A stretch of 32,664 bases of DNA from an uncultured Rhodospirillales bacterium (GCA_903927465.1 CAIYMY010000059.1:1-32664), one strand, 5' to 3'. Shown: positions 15,913-25,205, numbered from the stretch's first letter. The notes: generated by a model not told the origin, from the letters alone. Made by a program: numbers and translations.

Positions 15913-17331
15913 TCAGTCAGCCACGGCCGTTGCCGGCATCTGCCCTGGAATGGGCGGCACCGAAACACCTGCGGCACGGTATTCATGAAGCTTGTTGCGC
16001 AGGGTTCGGATGGAAATGCCGAGCATTTCCGCCGCACGCGTCCGATTGCCAAGGCAGTGAGAGAGGGTTTCCAGGATCAATTCCCGCTCCACCTCCTCCA
16101 TCCGGCGCCCGACCATACCGGAAGCACTGCGCGGTGCGGCAGCCGGCACGGCAGCTGGCGCCTGCGGCATCGGGGGGGATGCCGTCTCAGGCATGGCCGC
16201 CGTGATCGGCGCGGCCATGGCAGCCACCGATGCAGGCGTCATCAATTCAATGGCATCGGGGCCAATCGTGCTGCCTTCGGCCAAAAGTACGGCACGATGA
16301 ATGGCATTTTCCAATTCGCGCACATTTCCGGGCCAGGGATGGTGCAACAGCATGGCTTCAGCTTCATGCGTCAGCAGGCGATGGGGCAAGCCATTGGCCT
16401 GGGCATAGCGTTCGGCGAAATAGCGCGCGAGAGGCAGGATATCAGCCAGCCTTTCACGCAGCGCTGGAATGCGGAGCCGTACCACAGCAAGGCGGAAATA
16501 AAGGTCTTCGCGGAAACGCCCATTGGCAACTTCCACCTGAAGATCACGATGCGTTGCGGCCAGAATGCGCACATCAATCCGAATGGGTGCGGCACTGCCG
16601 AGCCGATCTATTTCACGTTCCTGGATGGCGCGCAGGATCTTGGCCTGGAGCCGCGGGTCCATTTCGCCAATTTCATCAAGCAGCAGCGTACCACCATTCG
16701 CCTGTTCGAATTTACCCTTGCGCGCGGCGACGGCGCCGGAAAAGGCCCCCTTCTCATGGCCGAATAATTCGCTTTCAAGAAGCGCTTCGGGCAGTGCAGC
16801 ACAATTCAGCGCGACAAAGGGGCCATTGGCGCGGCGCGATGCGGCGTGCATATGCCGCGCCAGCACTTCCTTGCCCGTACCGCTCTCGCCAGTGATCAGC
16901 ACGGAAGCATCTGCACGCGCGATCTGCGTGGCGCGATCCAGCAACGACACCATGGATGGGTCCTGGACCACGGGCTTATCCGCCTCACCAGCTACGGTCA
17001 GCAGCATGGCTGCGATAAGCTCCGCATCAGGCGGAAGTGGCAGGAATTCCTTGGCCCCGGCGCGAATGGCGCGCACTGCCGCATCGGCATCAGTGGTTCG
17101 GCCACAGGCAATGACCGGGCAGGCAATACGTTCTTCCGCCAGGCAGGCAATCAGCCAACCCACATCATGCGTCACATCGCAAAGCACCAGGTCAGCCCCT
17201 TCCGCCCGTAAACGGGCAAGTCCGGCGGCAGCACCTTCGGCGACGGTCAGGCGCGCACCACGCGCCACGGCAATGCGCGCGGCCTGCCCGAGTTCGGCTT
17301 CGAGTGAGCCGATGATCAGGACACGCGCCAT
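15913..17331 (-). CDS. flbD: FlbD-type sigma-54-dependent flagellar activator
   Basis: 472-residue enhancer-binding protein: receiver-like domain (1-115), AAA+ domain (about 120-365) and Fis-type helix-turn-helix (about 425-452, GNRTRAAEMLGISIRTLRNKL). The AAA+ part has Walker A GESGTGKE (148-155), Walker B LLLDE (216-220), FREDLYFRL arginine finger region and a GAFSGA loop (195-200), a Ser variant of the sigma-54-contacting GAFTGA. The receiver is degenerate: the N-terminal acidic pair is missing (VLIIGSLEAE) and the usual Lys-Pro is replaced by LPLPP, although Asp52 remains. That matches FlbD. It probably drives the sigma-54 promoters at the fliK-flgE junction. Confidence 0.92.
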   Translation of the reverse strand: MARVLIIGSLEAELGQAARIAVARGARLTVAEGAAAGLARLRAEGADLVLCDVTHDVGWLIACLAEERIACPVIACGRTTDADAAVRAIRAGAKEFLPLPPDAELIAAMLLTVAGEADKPVVQDPSMVSLLDRATQIARADASVLITGESGTGKEVLARHMHAASRRANGPFVALNCAALPEALLESELFGHEKGAFSGAVAARKGKFEQANGGTLLLDEIGEMDPRLQAKILRAIQEREIDRLGSAAPIRIDVRILAATHRDLQVEVANGRFREDLYFRLAVVRLRIPALRERLADILPLARYFAERYAQANGLPHRLLTHEAEAMLLHHPWPGNVRELENAIHRAVLLAEGSTIGPDAIELMTPASVAAMAAPITAAMPETASPPMPQAPAAVPAAAPRSASGMVGRRMEEVERELILETLSHCLGNRTRAAEMLGISIRTLRNKLHEYRAAGVSVPPIPGQMPATAVAD

Positions 17332-17332
17332 T

Positions 17333-17659
17333 TCAGCTACCGCGATCCGACTTCACGATTTCTGTCATGGTGATACCTAGGCGATTATCATCCACCATCA
17401 CCACTTCGCCGCGCGCGACAAGGCGATTATTCACGTAGATGTCCACTGCCTCACCCAGGCGGCGATCAAGTTCAACCACTGCACCGCGACCAAGCTTCAG
17501 CAATTGGCTGACCTGCATGGTGGCGCGGCCGAGCACCGCGCTGATCTGCACCGGGATGTCATAAACAGCATCCAGATCCCGCATGGTGCCGGTTTGGCTT
17601 TGCGGGCGCTGATCCTGCGCTGGCGCTGCCATGGCTTCGAAATTATCCGATCCACTCAT
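17333..17659 (-). CDS. fliN: Flagellar motor switch protein FliN
   Basis: C-ring subunit of 108 residues. The first 28 are a disordered linker; the rest is the SpoA-type beta domain with DIPVQISAVLGRATMQVSQLLKLGRGAVVELDRRLGEAVDIYVNNRLVARGEVVMVDDNRLGITMTEIV, whose sequence is highly typical of FliN. Length is normal. It ends one base before the flbD start. Its ring partner FliM is not encoded in this window. Confidence 0.96.
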   Translation of the reverse strand: MSGSDNFEAMAAPAQDQRPQSQTGTMRDLDAVYDIPVQISAVLGRATMQVSQLLKLGRGAVVELDRRLGEAVDIYVNNRLVARGEVVMVDDNRLGITMTEIVKSDRGS

Positions 17660-17727
17660 ATCATTTTGTCCTAAAGCTTTGGGTTTTCCGAAGGCTGGCC
17701 AGTTTCAGATGAGAGGCCAGCGCCGGA

Positions 17728-18387
17728 TCACCGCTTTTGAATTTCGGGTTGCAGGTCAAGGCCCGCGGCGCTGAGCGCCCCGGCAATCGCAAGGCGTCGG
17801 TTCGCAAGATCGAATTCGGCGCCGCCGCCCTGCCAGGTGGCACGCGCATCACCTGGGGCAAGGGCTGCATCCGGCACCAGCGTGAAGGCAAGATCGCCAA
17901 CCAAGGCGCGCACATCCTCGATCAGGCCGGGCGCAATATGTAGATTCGCCTCGGGCAAAAAGCCGAGCGCCGGGCGCAGCCTTTCGGCGAAATCCGCGAC
18001 CAGGGCGGCACTTTGCTGGGCGGCAAGCCCCGGCAACGCCGCATCCAGCATGGCCAGCGCCACGCGCGCCACCCCCCTGCTGGCTTCGGTGGCAATATCG
18101 GCTGAAGCTTGCTGGCTGGCGGCGAGGCATTTGGCGATTTGCGCCAGGCTATCCGCAGCGCGATGAGCCGCTTCCTGGGTCATGGAGGCACGGCCGGCGG
18201 CGAAGCCATCTTCCCGCGCGGACGCCGCCACAGCGCGCAGCGTTTCCTCCATGGGATCGGGTTCGGGTGGCGGCGGGGGCATCCGGGCAGCCTCTGCCCG
18301 GGCCGCATCCAGTGCTTTAATCAGCGATGTGGGCGCAAATTCACGTTTGGGTCCAAGTCGCACGCCCGGGGTGAAGCCCTCCGACAT
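17728..18387 (-). CDS. fliH: FliH-type export ATPase regulator (FlbE in Caulobacter)
   Basis: 219-residue cytoplasmic protein in the fliH position between fliG and fliN. The N-terminus KREFAPTSLIKALDAARAEAARM is followed by a Pro-rich segment (PPPPPEPDP) and a long Ala-rich helical part with a GFAAGRASM segment; the C-terminal domain (about 120-210) shows the FliH/HrpE-like pattern, with HIAPGLIEDVRALVG. It would bind the export ATPase FliI, whose gene is not in this window. The ATG at 18387 shares a base with the fliG stop (TGATG). Family sequence conservation is low, so synteny carries much of the weight. Confidence 0.85.
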   Translation of the reverse strand: MSEGFTPGVRLGPKREFAPTSLIKALDAARAEAARMPPPPPEPDPMEETLRAVAASAREDGFAAGRASMTQEAAHRAADSLAQIAKCLAASQQASADIATEASRGVARVALAMLDAALPGLAAQQSAALVADFAERLRPALGFLPEANLHIAPGLIEDVRALVGDLAFTLVPDAALAPGDARATWQGGGAEFDLANRRLAIAGALSAAGLDLQPEIQKR

Positions 18388-19385
18388 CAATACACCATCT
18401 CGTCCTCACGCCCTTCCTGCAGAACGATCTGGCCCTGTGCGGCCAAGTCCTTTGCCATCACCACGACGGCGGCCTGTGCCTCATCCACTTCGCGCAAGCG
18501 CACGGGACCAAGACCAGCAAGGTCTTCCTTGAACATTTTGCCGGCACGTTCGCTCATGTTCTTGAGGAAGAGATCACGCAGGTTTTCCGATGCGCCCTTG
18601 AGAGCGAGGATCAGCTGTTCCTTCGGTACGTTGCGCAGCAGTACCTGTACGCCTTGGCCATCCAGACGCACCAGATCATCGAAGGTGAACATGAGCGAAC
18701 GGATGCGTTCCGCGGCGTCACGGTTGCGTTCTTCGAGGGCGGCCAGAATGCGGCTTTCGGATTGGCGGTCCAGATTATTGAAGATTTCGGCCATCATCTC
18801 ATGCGCGTCACGGCGTTGAGCGCGCGCCAGATTGGACATGAATTCGGCTTTCAGCGTTTTCTCAACACCGTCCAGCGCTTCCTTTTGAACGCTTTCCATC
18901 CGCAGCATGCGCATGACCACTTCCATGGCGAAGCTTTCGGGCAGCATGGAAAGAACCCGCGCCGCATGTTCGGCCTTCACCTTGGTCAGCACAACCGCTA
19001 CCGTCTGCGGGTATTCGTTCTTGAGGTAATTCGCCAGAACCGCCTCATTCACATTACCAAGCTTGTCCCACATGGTCCGTCCGGCAGGACCACGGATTTC
19101 TTCCATGATTTGCGAAACGCGTTCGCGCGGCAGCGTGCGCAGCAGCATGCGTTCCGTCGTTTCCCATGTGCCGACAAGATTGCCGGTCTGGCCTATGGTT
19201 TCGGTGAATTCGCGCGCCAGCTCCTCAACCGTGGAAGCCGAAACCGTGCCAAGGCTGGCCATGGCCTGAGAGATATCGCGGATTTCATCCTCATGCATCA
19301 TGGCGAAGAGCTTGGAGGCATGCTCCTCACCCACCGCCAGCATGAAGGTCGCGGCCTTTTGCGGGCCGCTCATTTTGCCGCTCAT
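18387..19385 (-). CDS. fliG: Flagellar motor switch protein FliG
   Basis: Rotor protein that transmits torque from the stator to the MS ring. The 332 residues show the normal three-part layout: FliF-binding N-domain ([17 protein letters not shown]), middle domain with EYPQ at 124-127 (a variant of EHPQ), and C-terminal torque domain with MFTF at 232-235 and the charged helix [14 protein letters not shown] (Arg280, Asp288). These charged residues match those needed for torque in enteric FliG. The start overlaps the fliF stop by ATGA. Confidence 0.97.
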   Translation of the reverse strand: MSGKMSGPQKAATFMLAVGEEHASKLFAMMHEDEIRDISQAMASLGTVSASTVEELAREFTETIGQTGNLVGTWETTERMLLRTLPRERVSQIMEEIRGPAGRTMWDKLGNVNEAVLANYLKNEYPQTVAVVLTKVKAEHAARVLSMLPESFAMEVVMRMLRMESVQKEALDGVEKTLKAEFMSNLARAQRRDAHEMMAEIFNNLDRQSESRILAALEERNRDAAERIRSLMFTFDDLVRLDGQGVQVLLRNVPKEQLILALKGASENLRDLFLKNMSERAGKMFKEDLAGLGPVRLREVDEAQAAVVVMAKDLAAQGQIVLQEGREDEMVY

Positions 19386-21007
19386 GCCGGTTCCTCGGGT
19401 GGGGCTATCCAGCGCCTGATGACGTTGAGCGATTGATCGGGGTTACCTTCCACCAATTGCTGAAGCTGATTGATCGACGAAGCCCGCATCTGACCCTGCA
19501 CCATGGCCAGGGTAACCATGGCGTCCTGTTCAGCGCTACTAGCACCAGTCACCGCGGGTAAGCCGCCGCCAGCCCCGGCAAGTGTTGCACCACCCCCCGC
19601 CCCGGCAAGCGCGCCACCAGGTGCCGGCTTGGCCAGCGTCACCAAACGCCGCACCGCTGGCCGCCCAAGCAACAGAATGGCAATCAGCGCAACCAGGGCA
19701 AAAAGCGCACTTTCCACAATGCGCGCCACTGAGGAGGAGGTGAACGCAATATCAAAGAAGCCGCGTTCGCCACTATCTACAGGCAAGGGCGGTTCGGCGA
19801 AACGCATCGCCACCACTTCCACCTTATCGCCCCGGCGTTCGTCGAAACCAACGGAGCTCCGCACCAATGTCGCGATCCGCGCCAATTCCTCAGCCGAGCG
19901 TTCACGATATTGTGGCGCCCCACTGGCCTGTGGTTCCCAAACGCCATCCACCAGCACACCGATACTGATGCGCCGGACCATAGGCTGATCACGCGTTGTG
20001 CTGCGCGTGGTGCGGCCGATTTCGAAATTTGTGGTTTCTTCCTGGCGGCTTTCCTGTGTACTGCCGGGGGTGCTTTCATTGCCAGGCAGGTTGTTCTGCA
20101 CCGTTGTCGGCGCAGGTTCTGAACCGCGTGAGCTTTCCTGCACGCTCTGCTGGCTGCGCGCCACTTGATTATCGGGGTCGAAGCGTTCTTCCGTAATCTG
20201 GACGCGGTCAAAATCCATATCCAAAGAGGCTTCGGCCCGCACCCGCCCGGGACCAAGGCTGCGTTCCAACATTTCCTCAACCGAACGCGCCAAACGCAGT
20301 TCCTGGCTACGCCGAATTTCATCTTGCGATGCCGCCGCCGCTGGGCCGGATAATGCCTGACCGCCGCGTGCCAGAAGCGCCCCGCGCGAATCAACAATGG
20401 AGACATTCTGTGGCCGCAGCCCAGGGACACCAGTGGAGACCAAATGCAGCACGGCCTGGATCGCTTCCCGATCAAGACGCTGCGCGCCCTGCATGGTCAA
20501 CATCACGGAAGCCTGAGCATCGCCACGTTCACGCGAAAAAGCTTCACGTCGCGGCAGCACCAGATGCACACGCGCCGTGCGCACCCCGGATAGGGACGCA
20601 ATGCTGCGCGCCAATTCGCCTTCCATGGCGCGCACACGATTCATGTCCTGTTGGAAGGGTGTGGTTGTCAGACTTTCATTGCGATCAAAAATTTCGTAGC
20701 CAACGTTACCGCCCGCTGGCAGACCTTCACGCGCAAGCGAAAGCCGCACCCGCCCCACCTGATCATCCGGCACCATGATCCGGGTGCCATTACCTTCGAT
20801 GCGATACGGAACCTTGGCGCGGTCAAGCGCTGCGATCACCTGCCCGGCATCACGCTGTTCCAAATCGGCATAAAGAAGACCCATGACGGGCTGACTGGCG
20901 CGAAGCACAAGCCAGACCATTAACCCCAGCACCAGCATAGCCGTGCCGACCAAGGCCCCTAAGCGCCACATCCCCAAGGCGCGCAATTGAGCGACGAAAT
21001 TCCCCAT
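19382..21007 (-). CDS. fliF: MS-ring protein FliF
   Basis: Forms the membrane-supramembrane ring on which the basal body is built. The 541-residue protein has a first transmembrane helix at about 14-36, ring-building motifs (the [23 protein letters not shown] type segment and the [18 protein letters not shown] region), a second transmembrane helix at about 430-450, and a cytoplasmic C-terminus ending in LNVIRRWI, which binds FliG. I take the ATG at 21007; a GTG one codon and a TTG three codons upstream are possible, with a GGGGG stretch as ribosome binding site. First gene of the minus-strand operon that includes flbD. Confidence 0.96.
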   Translation of the reverse strand: MGNFVAQLRALGMWRLGALVGTAMLVLGLMVWLVLRASQPVMGLLYADLEQRDAGQVIAALDRAKVPYRIEGNGTRIMVPDDQVGRVRLSLAREGLPAGGNVGYEIFDRNESLTTTPFQQDMNRVRAMEGELARSIASLSGVRTARVHLVLPRREAFSRERGDAQASVMLTMQGAQRLDREAIQAVLHLVSTGVPGLRPQNVSIVDSRGALLARGGQALSGPAAAASQDEIRRSQELRLARSVEEMLERSLGPGRVRAEASLDMDFDRVQITEERFDPDNQVARSQQSVQESSRGSEPAPTTVQNNLPGNESTPGSTQESRQEETTNFEIGRTTRSTTRDQPMVRRISIGVLVDGVWEPQASGAPQYRERSAEELARIATLVRSSVGFDERRGDKVEVVAMRFAEPPLPVDSGERGFFDIAFTSSSVARIVESALFALVALIAILLLGRPAVRRLVTLAKPAPGGALAGAGGGATLAGAGGGLPAVTGASSAEQDAMVTLAMVQGQMRASSINQLQQLVEGNPDQSLNVIRRWIAPPEEPA

Positions 21008-21279
21008 CACCCCCAACCCTATCCCCCAAGCGTTCCCTGAGTCGCAGACTCGTCTGGGGAACCACTATATAACACGAACGGCAAAAATTTCCTCAAGAGA
21101 AAGCACGACCAAGAAGATTTATCAAAAAAAAAATTTCACGTCTATTTTTTAATACGAAAAGATAATCTGTCAACACGCCAAGGGCGGCAAAAAAATTCGC
21201 GCAGCTTCCACCAAGGGTTGCACAGGCTTTGTCGGGACCTTCTTGTGAAGTTCGATAGGCTGGCGCATCGCTGCGTCAC
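21008..21279. other. AT-rich upstream region of fliF with two CGGCAAAAA elements
   Basis: Non-coding gap, much richer in A and T than its surroundings around 21085-21170. It holds two copies of a similar element on the plus strand, CGGCAAAAATTT (21079-21090) and CGGCAAAAAAATT (21185-21197). In Caulobacter the fliF promoter is bound by FlbD at an ftr site with a CGGC core, so these may be FlbD sites; this is inference. I found no good sigma-54 promoter here on the minus strand. Confidence 0.45.
21146..21173 (-). promoter_or_regulatory. Tentative promoter for the fliF operon
   Basis: On the minus strand TTGACA (21173-21168) matches a -35 box exactly, and TAAAAA follows after 16 bases (21151-21146) as a poor -10 box. 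It sits in the AT-rich part of the gap, about 140 bp before the fliF start. Confidence 0.28.
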
Positions 21280-21313
21280 CTTGGCCCTGGCTGCGAACCA
21301 GGGGCCCGCCAAG
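21280..21313 (-). terminator. Hairpin downstream of flgD
   Basis: On the minus strand CTTGG and CCCTGG pair with CCAGGG and CCAAG around a 7-base loop, with a 5-base bulge between the two helical blocks. It starts 11 bp after the flgD stop and would close the fliK-flgD transcript. There is no U tract, so it may act with Rho or as an RNA-end stabiliser. Confidence 0.4.
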
Positions 21314-21324
21314 TCGCCAGAATC

Positions 21325-21984
21325 TTAGCCCCCTGTCCTGACGCTGCGAAGCTTATCGAAGCTGGCCTGCAATTGGCCGAGCTGAAGCTTAAGATCACCG
21401 CCCACCCTTTCGGCCCCGGTCACCTTGCCGATTGTTGTGAAGGGCAGTGCTTCGGTCTTGCCACCGGCACCAACACCGGTCACGCTGACCTTGTAGGCGC
21501 CATCCGGCATAGAAACCCCATCCGGGCCCTTGCCATTCCAGGACCAATTCCTGGGCGCGCTGCCAAGCTGCAAGGTTTCCTGGCTAATGATGCGATTGCC
21601 GCTGCCCAGGATGGTGACCGTGGCCATCTGCGAAGCGCCAGCAGCCGGTAGCTTGAGCGTCCCGGTACCGCTTTGCAGAGAAATCTGTTCGGCCTCAACC
21701 TCCACATTCTGGCCGATCAGCGGCGCGCTCGCAGTCAGCTGAGAGGCCTGTTCCAGGGTCAGCAGGCGCTGAAGGTTCTGATTCATGGCGACTTGCTGCT
21801 CGACCGAGGCGAATTGCACCAATTGGCTGGTCATCTGATTGGTGTCCAACGGATCGGTCGGGCTTTGATTCTTGATCTGCGTGGTCAGCAGCGTCAGGAA
21901 GGTATTGAAATCCCCCGCAAGTCGCGGGGTTTGCGCGGTGCTGGTGGCGGCATTGGCGGAAGCGGCAGAAATGGAAGCGGACAT
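21325..21984 (-). CDS. flgD: Hook assembly cap protein FlgD
   Basis: Scaffold cap that lets FlgE subunits assemble into the hook. The 219 residues have the conserved N-terminal block (about 25-64: DFNTFLTLLTTQIKNQSP, then DPLDTNQMTSQLVQFASVEQQ). A beta-rich C-terminal part follows, with NWSWNGKGPDGVSMPDGAYKVSV, the typical FlgD Ig-like/tudor region. ATG at 21984; the gene follows fliK after 14 bp and is probably co-transcribed from the sigma-54 promoter before fliK. Confidence 0.96.
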   Translation of the reverse strand: MSASISAASANAATSTAQTPRLAGDFNTFLTLLTTQIKNQSPTDPLDTNQMTSQLVQFASVEQQVAMNQNLQRLLTLEQASQLTASAPLIGQNVEVEAEQISLQSGTGTLKLPAAGASQMATVTILGSGNRIISQETLQLGSAPRNWSWNGKGPDGVSMPDGAYKVSVTGVGAGGKTEALPFTTIGKVTGAERVGGDLKLQLGQLQASFDKLRSVRTGG

Positions 21985-21998
21985 GTTTTGGTTTCCGT

Positions 21999-23570
21999 TC
22001 AGACAGCTATGTCAAGCAAGGAGGTAGCGGCACGCGCCGGCATTGGGATCGGCCCCAGGGGGCGTTCGAGTTCAATACCGGTCAGGGCGCCGGCGAAGCG
22101 ATTGGCACCATGATGGGCGGCATGCTGCTGCTGGTGCTGGCGCCCCTGATCCGAAGCCAGCGAAAAGGAGAGCGACCGCCCCATGTCATCAAGACCCGCC
22201 TGGTTGAGCGCCCGGTCCAATTCACGTTGGTCGCGCTGCAGCAAGGCAAGGGTTTCCGGGCGTTCCGCCACGATACGAATCTGGCCGGCTTCCCTGCCCT
22301 GACCGATGCTTACTTCAACACGGCCAAGCTCCACCGGATCAAGGGCGATGGTCAGCGCCTCATCCCCGCGTCCCAGCACAAGCGAAACCACCACCGGGGC
22401 AAGCTGACGCGCCGGCAGCGGGGCCGACGCTTCGCGCGCGGGGCTGCTGGGCAGCGGCGCATCGGCGCGCTGCAACATGCCATCAGGCCCCATAAATCCG
22501 GGCGGTTGCATCGAAACTCCCTCAGCACGCGATTCACCCGAAGGTTTGGTGCCAGCAGCTTTAGGTGCTTCCAGCTGCGCCAGACGCAAGCCCGGTTCCG
22601 CTGTTTCGTCGGCCATAACGACCTGCATCTCACGCGCTGCCTGAATATTGTTGAGAGCGTTGGAGAGCAGCGCCAAGGATTCAGACGGTTTAGTGGCTTC
22701 CACCGCATCACCGGCCGGGGCCGGCGGGGCGGGTTTGCGTGCGCCAGCCATGGCTTGCGGGTTCTGGACCGTCTGCGCTGCCGCAGCCTGGGCGGGCGCA
22801 GCCGCCAGGGCAGTGGCGATGTTTTGCTGTTGATCCGCCACGGTGGCCGGTGCGCTGCGCGAAGCCGCGCCATGCTGGGCCGCCTGAGGCACTGCCTGCG
22901 CCTCGGCTTCCATCACGCTGCCAGGCTGCGCTGCCATGATTTCAGAAGTAGGAGTAGTGGGAACACCGGCGCCCGCGGCGTCAACCTGCTTGGTTGCCAA
23001 GGCAGCCTTTGCGTCAGCTTGGCCCGCCACAGGTTCCATCGCGCCAGCCTGGATTTCCGGAACAGGGGTGCTGGCCAGTGGCTGCGACCCCGCCGCAACC
23101 CCAGATGGCTGGGCCAGAACCTGGCTTCCCGGCACATTTGCCGTCAGTAAAGCTTCTTGCCCTGCAGCGCTCTCAGTCACGGCGACCTCGATCAACAGGA
23201 TTTCAGTCTGCACGGCACCAGCCACTTTCGGGCTGCGCACTTCTTCCAACAAAGGCGCCGCAGCGGTGCCGCCGGCTTCATTATCGGCCTGGATGTTGGC
23301 CCCGCTGGCGGCAGGCTCAGAGGAACCCGACTGTATTGCTGCTGCATCCGTTTTGGGTTTTTCGAGCTCAGGGCGATCAGCATGGGGGTGATCCGCGGAT
23401 TCTGCTTCCACCCTGGGGCAGCGTGCTTGTTGCTCACCCTCGGGCGATTCAAGCGCTTCGCGAAGCCGCCCATGAAACCCGGCTTCTCCCTTGGCCGCAT
23501 GGCGCGCCGATCCGGCCGAAGCGGGGCTTACGGCGGGCTTGGGCTGCGGCAGAGAAACTGAGTCCAACAT
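21999..23570 (-). CDS. fliK: Hook-length control protein FliK
   Basis: Exported ruler that sets hook length and triggers the FlhB specificity switch. I take the ATG at 23570 (MLDSVSLPQPKPAV), preceded by TTGGAATTC, giving 523 residues; the longer frame opens only with a TTG at 23648 and would include most of the promoter leader. Residues 1 to about 390 are disordered and rich in Ala, Pro, Gln and Glu, as in other FliK rulers. Residues about 395-480 are the conserved C-terminal hook domain, with ALTIALDPVELGRVEVSI and RPETLALLQRDQRELDRALNQAGLD. First gene of the fliK-flgD pair. Confidence 0.9.
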   Translation of the reverse strand: MLDSVSLPQPKPAVSPASAGSARHAAKGEAGFHGRLREALESPEGEQQARCPRVEAESADHPHADRPELEKPKTDAAAIQSGSSEPAASGANIQADNEAGGTAAAPLLEEVRSPKVAGAVQTEILLIEVAVTESAAGQEALLTANVPGSQVLAQPSGVAAGSQPLASTPVPEIQAGAMEPVAGQADAKAALATKQVDAAGAGVPTTPTSEIMAAQPGSVMEAEAQAVPQAAQHGAASRSAPATVADQQQNIATALAAAPAQAAAAQTVQNPQAMAGARKPAPPAPAGDAVEATKPSESLALLSNALNNIQAAREMQVVMADETAEPGLRLAQLEAPKAAGTKPSGESRAEGVSMQPPGFMGPDGMLQRADAPLPSSPAREASAPLPARQLAPVVVSLVLGRGDEALTIALDPVELGRVEVSIGQGREAGQIRIVAERPETLALLQRDQRELDRALNQAGLDDMGRSLSFSLASDQGRQHQQQHAAHHGANRFAGALTGIELERPLGPIPMPARAATSLLDIAV

Positions 23571-23670
23571 GCAGAATTCCAAATAAACTGTTCCAACCGG
23601 CACTTCCCGCCCACTTGAAGGGCGTTCACCCCAAATGAACCCAGGCAAAGCACTGGTTGCGGCAGACTGA

Positions 23671-23685
23671 GCAAGGCGCGGGCCA
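23671..23685 (-). promoter_or_regulatory. Sigma-54 promoter for fliK-flgD
   Basis: On the minus strand TGGCCCGCGCCTTGC matches the consensus TGGCACG-N4-TTGC with one mismatch, and the next base is T, as preferred. GG and GC are 10 bases apart. The start of transcription would be near 23659, about 89 bases before the fliK ATG. Confidence 0.72.
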
Positions 23686-23704
23686 GCGATTACCGACTGT
23701 GATA

Positions 23705-23719
23705 CGGCAGGAATTGCCG
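23705..23719. promoter_or_regulatory. Palindrome between the divergent sigma-54 promoters
   Basis: CGGCA-GGAAT-TGCCG is a perfect inverted repeat. It sits between the two promoters, about 35 bp upstream of the fliK one and 87 bp upstream of the flgE one. Its CGGC core is like that described for Caulobacter FlbD (ftr) sites, so it is a candidate binding site for the FlbD encoded at 15913-17331. Confidence 0.5.
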
Positions 23720-23791
23720 CGAACTACGCAATACTTGCCCCGTGGCGGCGGATTCAGCCCTGGATTCACCATCCGAAACGGCATCCTACAC

Positions 23792-23806
23792 TGGCATGGC
23801 GCTTGC
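23792..23806 (+). promoter_or_regulatory. Sigma-54 promoter for flgE-flgK-flgL
   Basis: TGGCATGGCGCTTGC matches TGGCACG-N4-TTGC with one mismatch and exact GG-N10-GC spacing. Transcription would start near 23818, leaving a leader of about 40 bases that contains the AGGAG ribosome binding site (23845-23849). Confidence 0.8.
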
Positions 23807-23857
23807 CTCCCCACTGCCAGATGTCAGGTATTGAACCTTTCGGCAGGAGAATTAGCC

Positions 23858-25171
23858 ATGTCGCTTTATAGCTCGATGAACACCGCTTTGAGCGGCATGA
23901 GTGCGCAGTCCCGCGCGCTCGGACACATTTCGGACAATGTTGCCAACTCACAGACCACTGGCTTTAAGCGAACGGATACGAGTTTCGTATCCTACATTTC
24001 GGAAAGCAATTCCGAAACGCACCGCCCCGGCACCGTGCTGGCAAGACCCGACTTCACCAACCAGGTGCAGGGCACAATTGAGCAGGTGGAAAACCCGCTT
24101 GCCCTGGCGATTTCAGGCCAAGGCTTCTTCACCGCCGCGCTGCCGGTGGGCACGAATTCGGATGGCACAAAAAACTTCGATGCACGTAATTTTTATACGC
24201 GTGCAGGCGATTTCAACCGCGATCGCGAAGGCTACATGGTGAATGGTTCGGGCTATGCCTTGCAGGGCTGGCCAGTCACCGATGGCGTGGTGGACAAGAC
24301 ACAGCTTGTACCCATTCAGGTGAAGGAAGATGTCTTTACCCCGACGCAGACAAAGGAGCTTGATTTCACCGGCAATCTTGCTGCGGGAGGCACCACCAAC
24401 CAAAGCACGTCAATTCAGGTGATTGATACGCTGGGCAATTCCCGCGCGCTTCAGCTGACCTTTGCGCCATCAGCTTCGGCTACTGATAATACTTGGACGC
24501 TGTCGGTAGCGGCGCCAGCGGCGACAACGCCGGCGCTTGGCAGCATCAATATCCTGTTCGGCAAAGATGGTGCGGTGGATCAGCCGGACGGAACGCTCGC
24601 TGAGTTTACGACCCCACTTGGCACCGTCACCGGCACTGCCGCAACGGCTGGATCGCCAGCAACGGTCACTTTCCAGGCTGATTTCGGCCAGGGCCTCCAG
24701 ACCATGACACTCAATCTGGGCAGCTTTGGTGTCTCGGGCGGGCTAACACAATTTGCCTCCACCGGCGCAAGTGGTCTCAGCGTCAATAGCTTTGAGCAGG
24801 ATGGTATTCCGCTTGGCTCCTTCTCCTCGGTCACCACGCAGAAAAATGGTGATGTGCGGATTAATTATGACAATGGCCAGTCCCGCGTTGTAGCGCGGGT
24901 ACCGGTGACGGTGTTCAAGGACCCGGACAGGCTGGACCACCTGGACGGCCAGGCCTTCCTGCGCACCACGGAAAGCGGCGAAGCGCGCGTTGTAGAAGCC
25001 GGTGAAGACGGTGCAGGGCTTCTTTCCACGCGCGCCGTTGAGCGTTCTAATGTAGATATCGCGACTGAATTTTCCAAGCTGATCCTGGCGCAGCGCGCTT
25101 ATTCGGCTAATTCGAAGATCGTCACGACAGTAGATGAGCTTTTGCAGGAAACGCTGAACATGCGGCGCTAA
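23858..25171 (+). CDS. flgE: Flagellar hook protein FlgE
   Basis: Structural subunit of the hook, 437 residues. The start at 23858 (MSLYSSMNTALSGMSAQSRALGH) has AGGAG at good distance and matches the usual FlgE N-terminus; the frame is open for 67 further codons through the promoter region, which is not coding. The N-terminal signature DNVANSQTTGFKRTDTSFVSYI is at about 26-47. The C-terminus ERSNVDIATEFSKLILAQRAYSANSKIVTTVDELLQETLNMRR is the characteristic axial-protein helix. Between lie the hook beta domains. First gene of the flgE-flgK-flgL operon, under a sigma-54 promoter. Confidence 0.96.
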   Translation: MSLYSSMNTALSGMSAQSRALGHISDNVANSQTTGFKRTDTSFVSYISESNSETHRPGTVLARPDFTNQVQGTIEQVENPLALAISGQGFFTAALPVGTNSDGTKNFDARNFYTRAGDFNRDREGYMVNGSGYALQGWPVTDGVVDKTQLVPIQVKEDVFTPTQTKELDFTGNLAAGGTTNQSTSIQVIDTLGNSRALQLTFAPSASATDNTWTLSVAAPAATTPALGSINILFGKDGAVDQPDGTLAEFTTPLGTVTGTAATAGSPATVTFQADFGQGLQTMTLNLGSFGVSGGLTQFASTGASGLSVNSFEQDGIPLGSFSSVTTQKNGDVRINYDNGQSRVVARVPVTVFKDPDRLDHLDGQAFLRTTESGEARVVEAGEDGAGLLSTRAVERSNVDIATEFSKLILAQRAYSANSKIVTTVDELLQETLNMRR

Positions 25172-25205
25172 GGCCGCTTGAACCATCATTGATTGGCACT
25201 GAAAC

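Noticed and set aside
22110-23150. 346-residue plus-strand frame opposite fliK
   Set aside because: Arg/Gly/His-rich antisense shadow of the low-complexity part of fliK; no domain seen.
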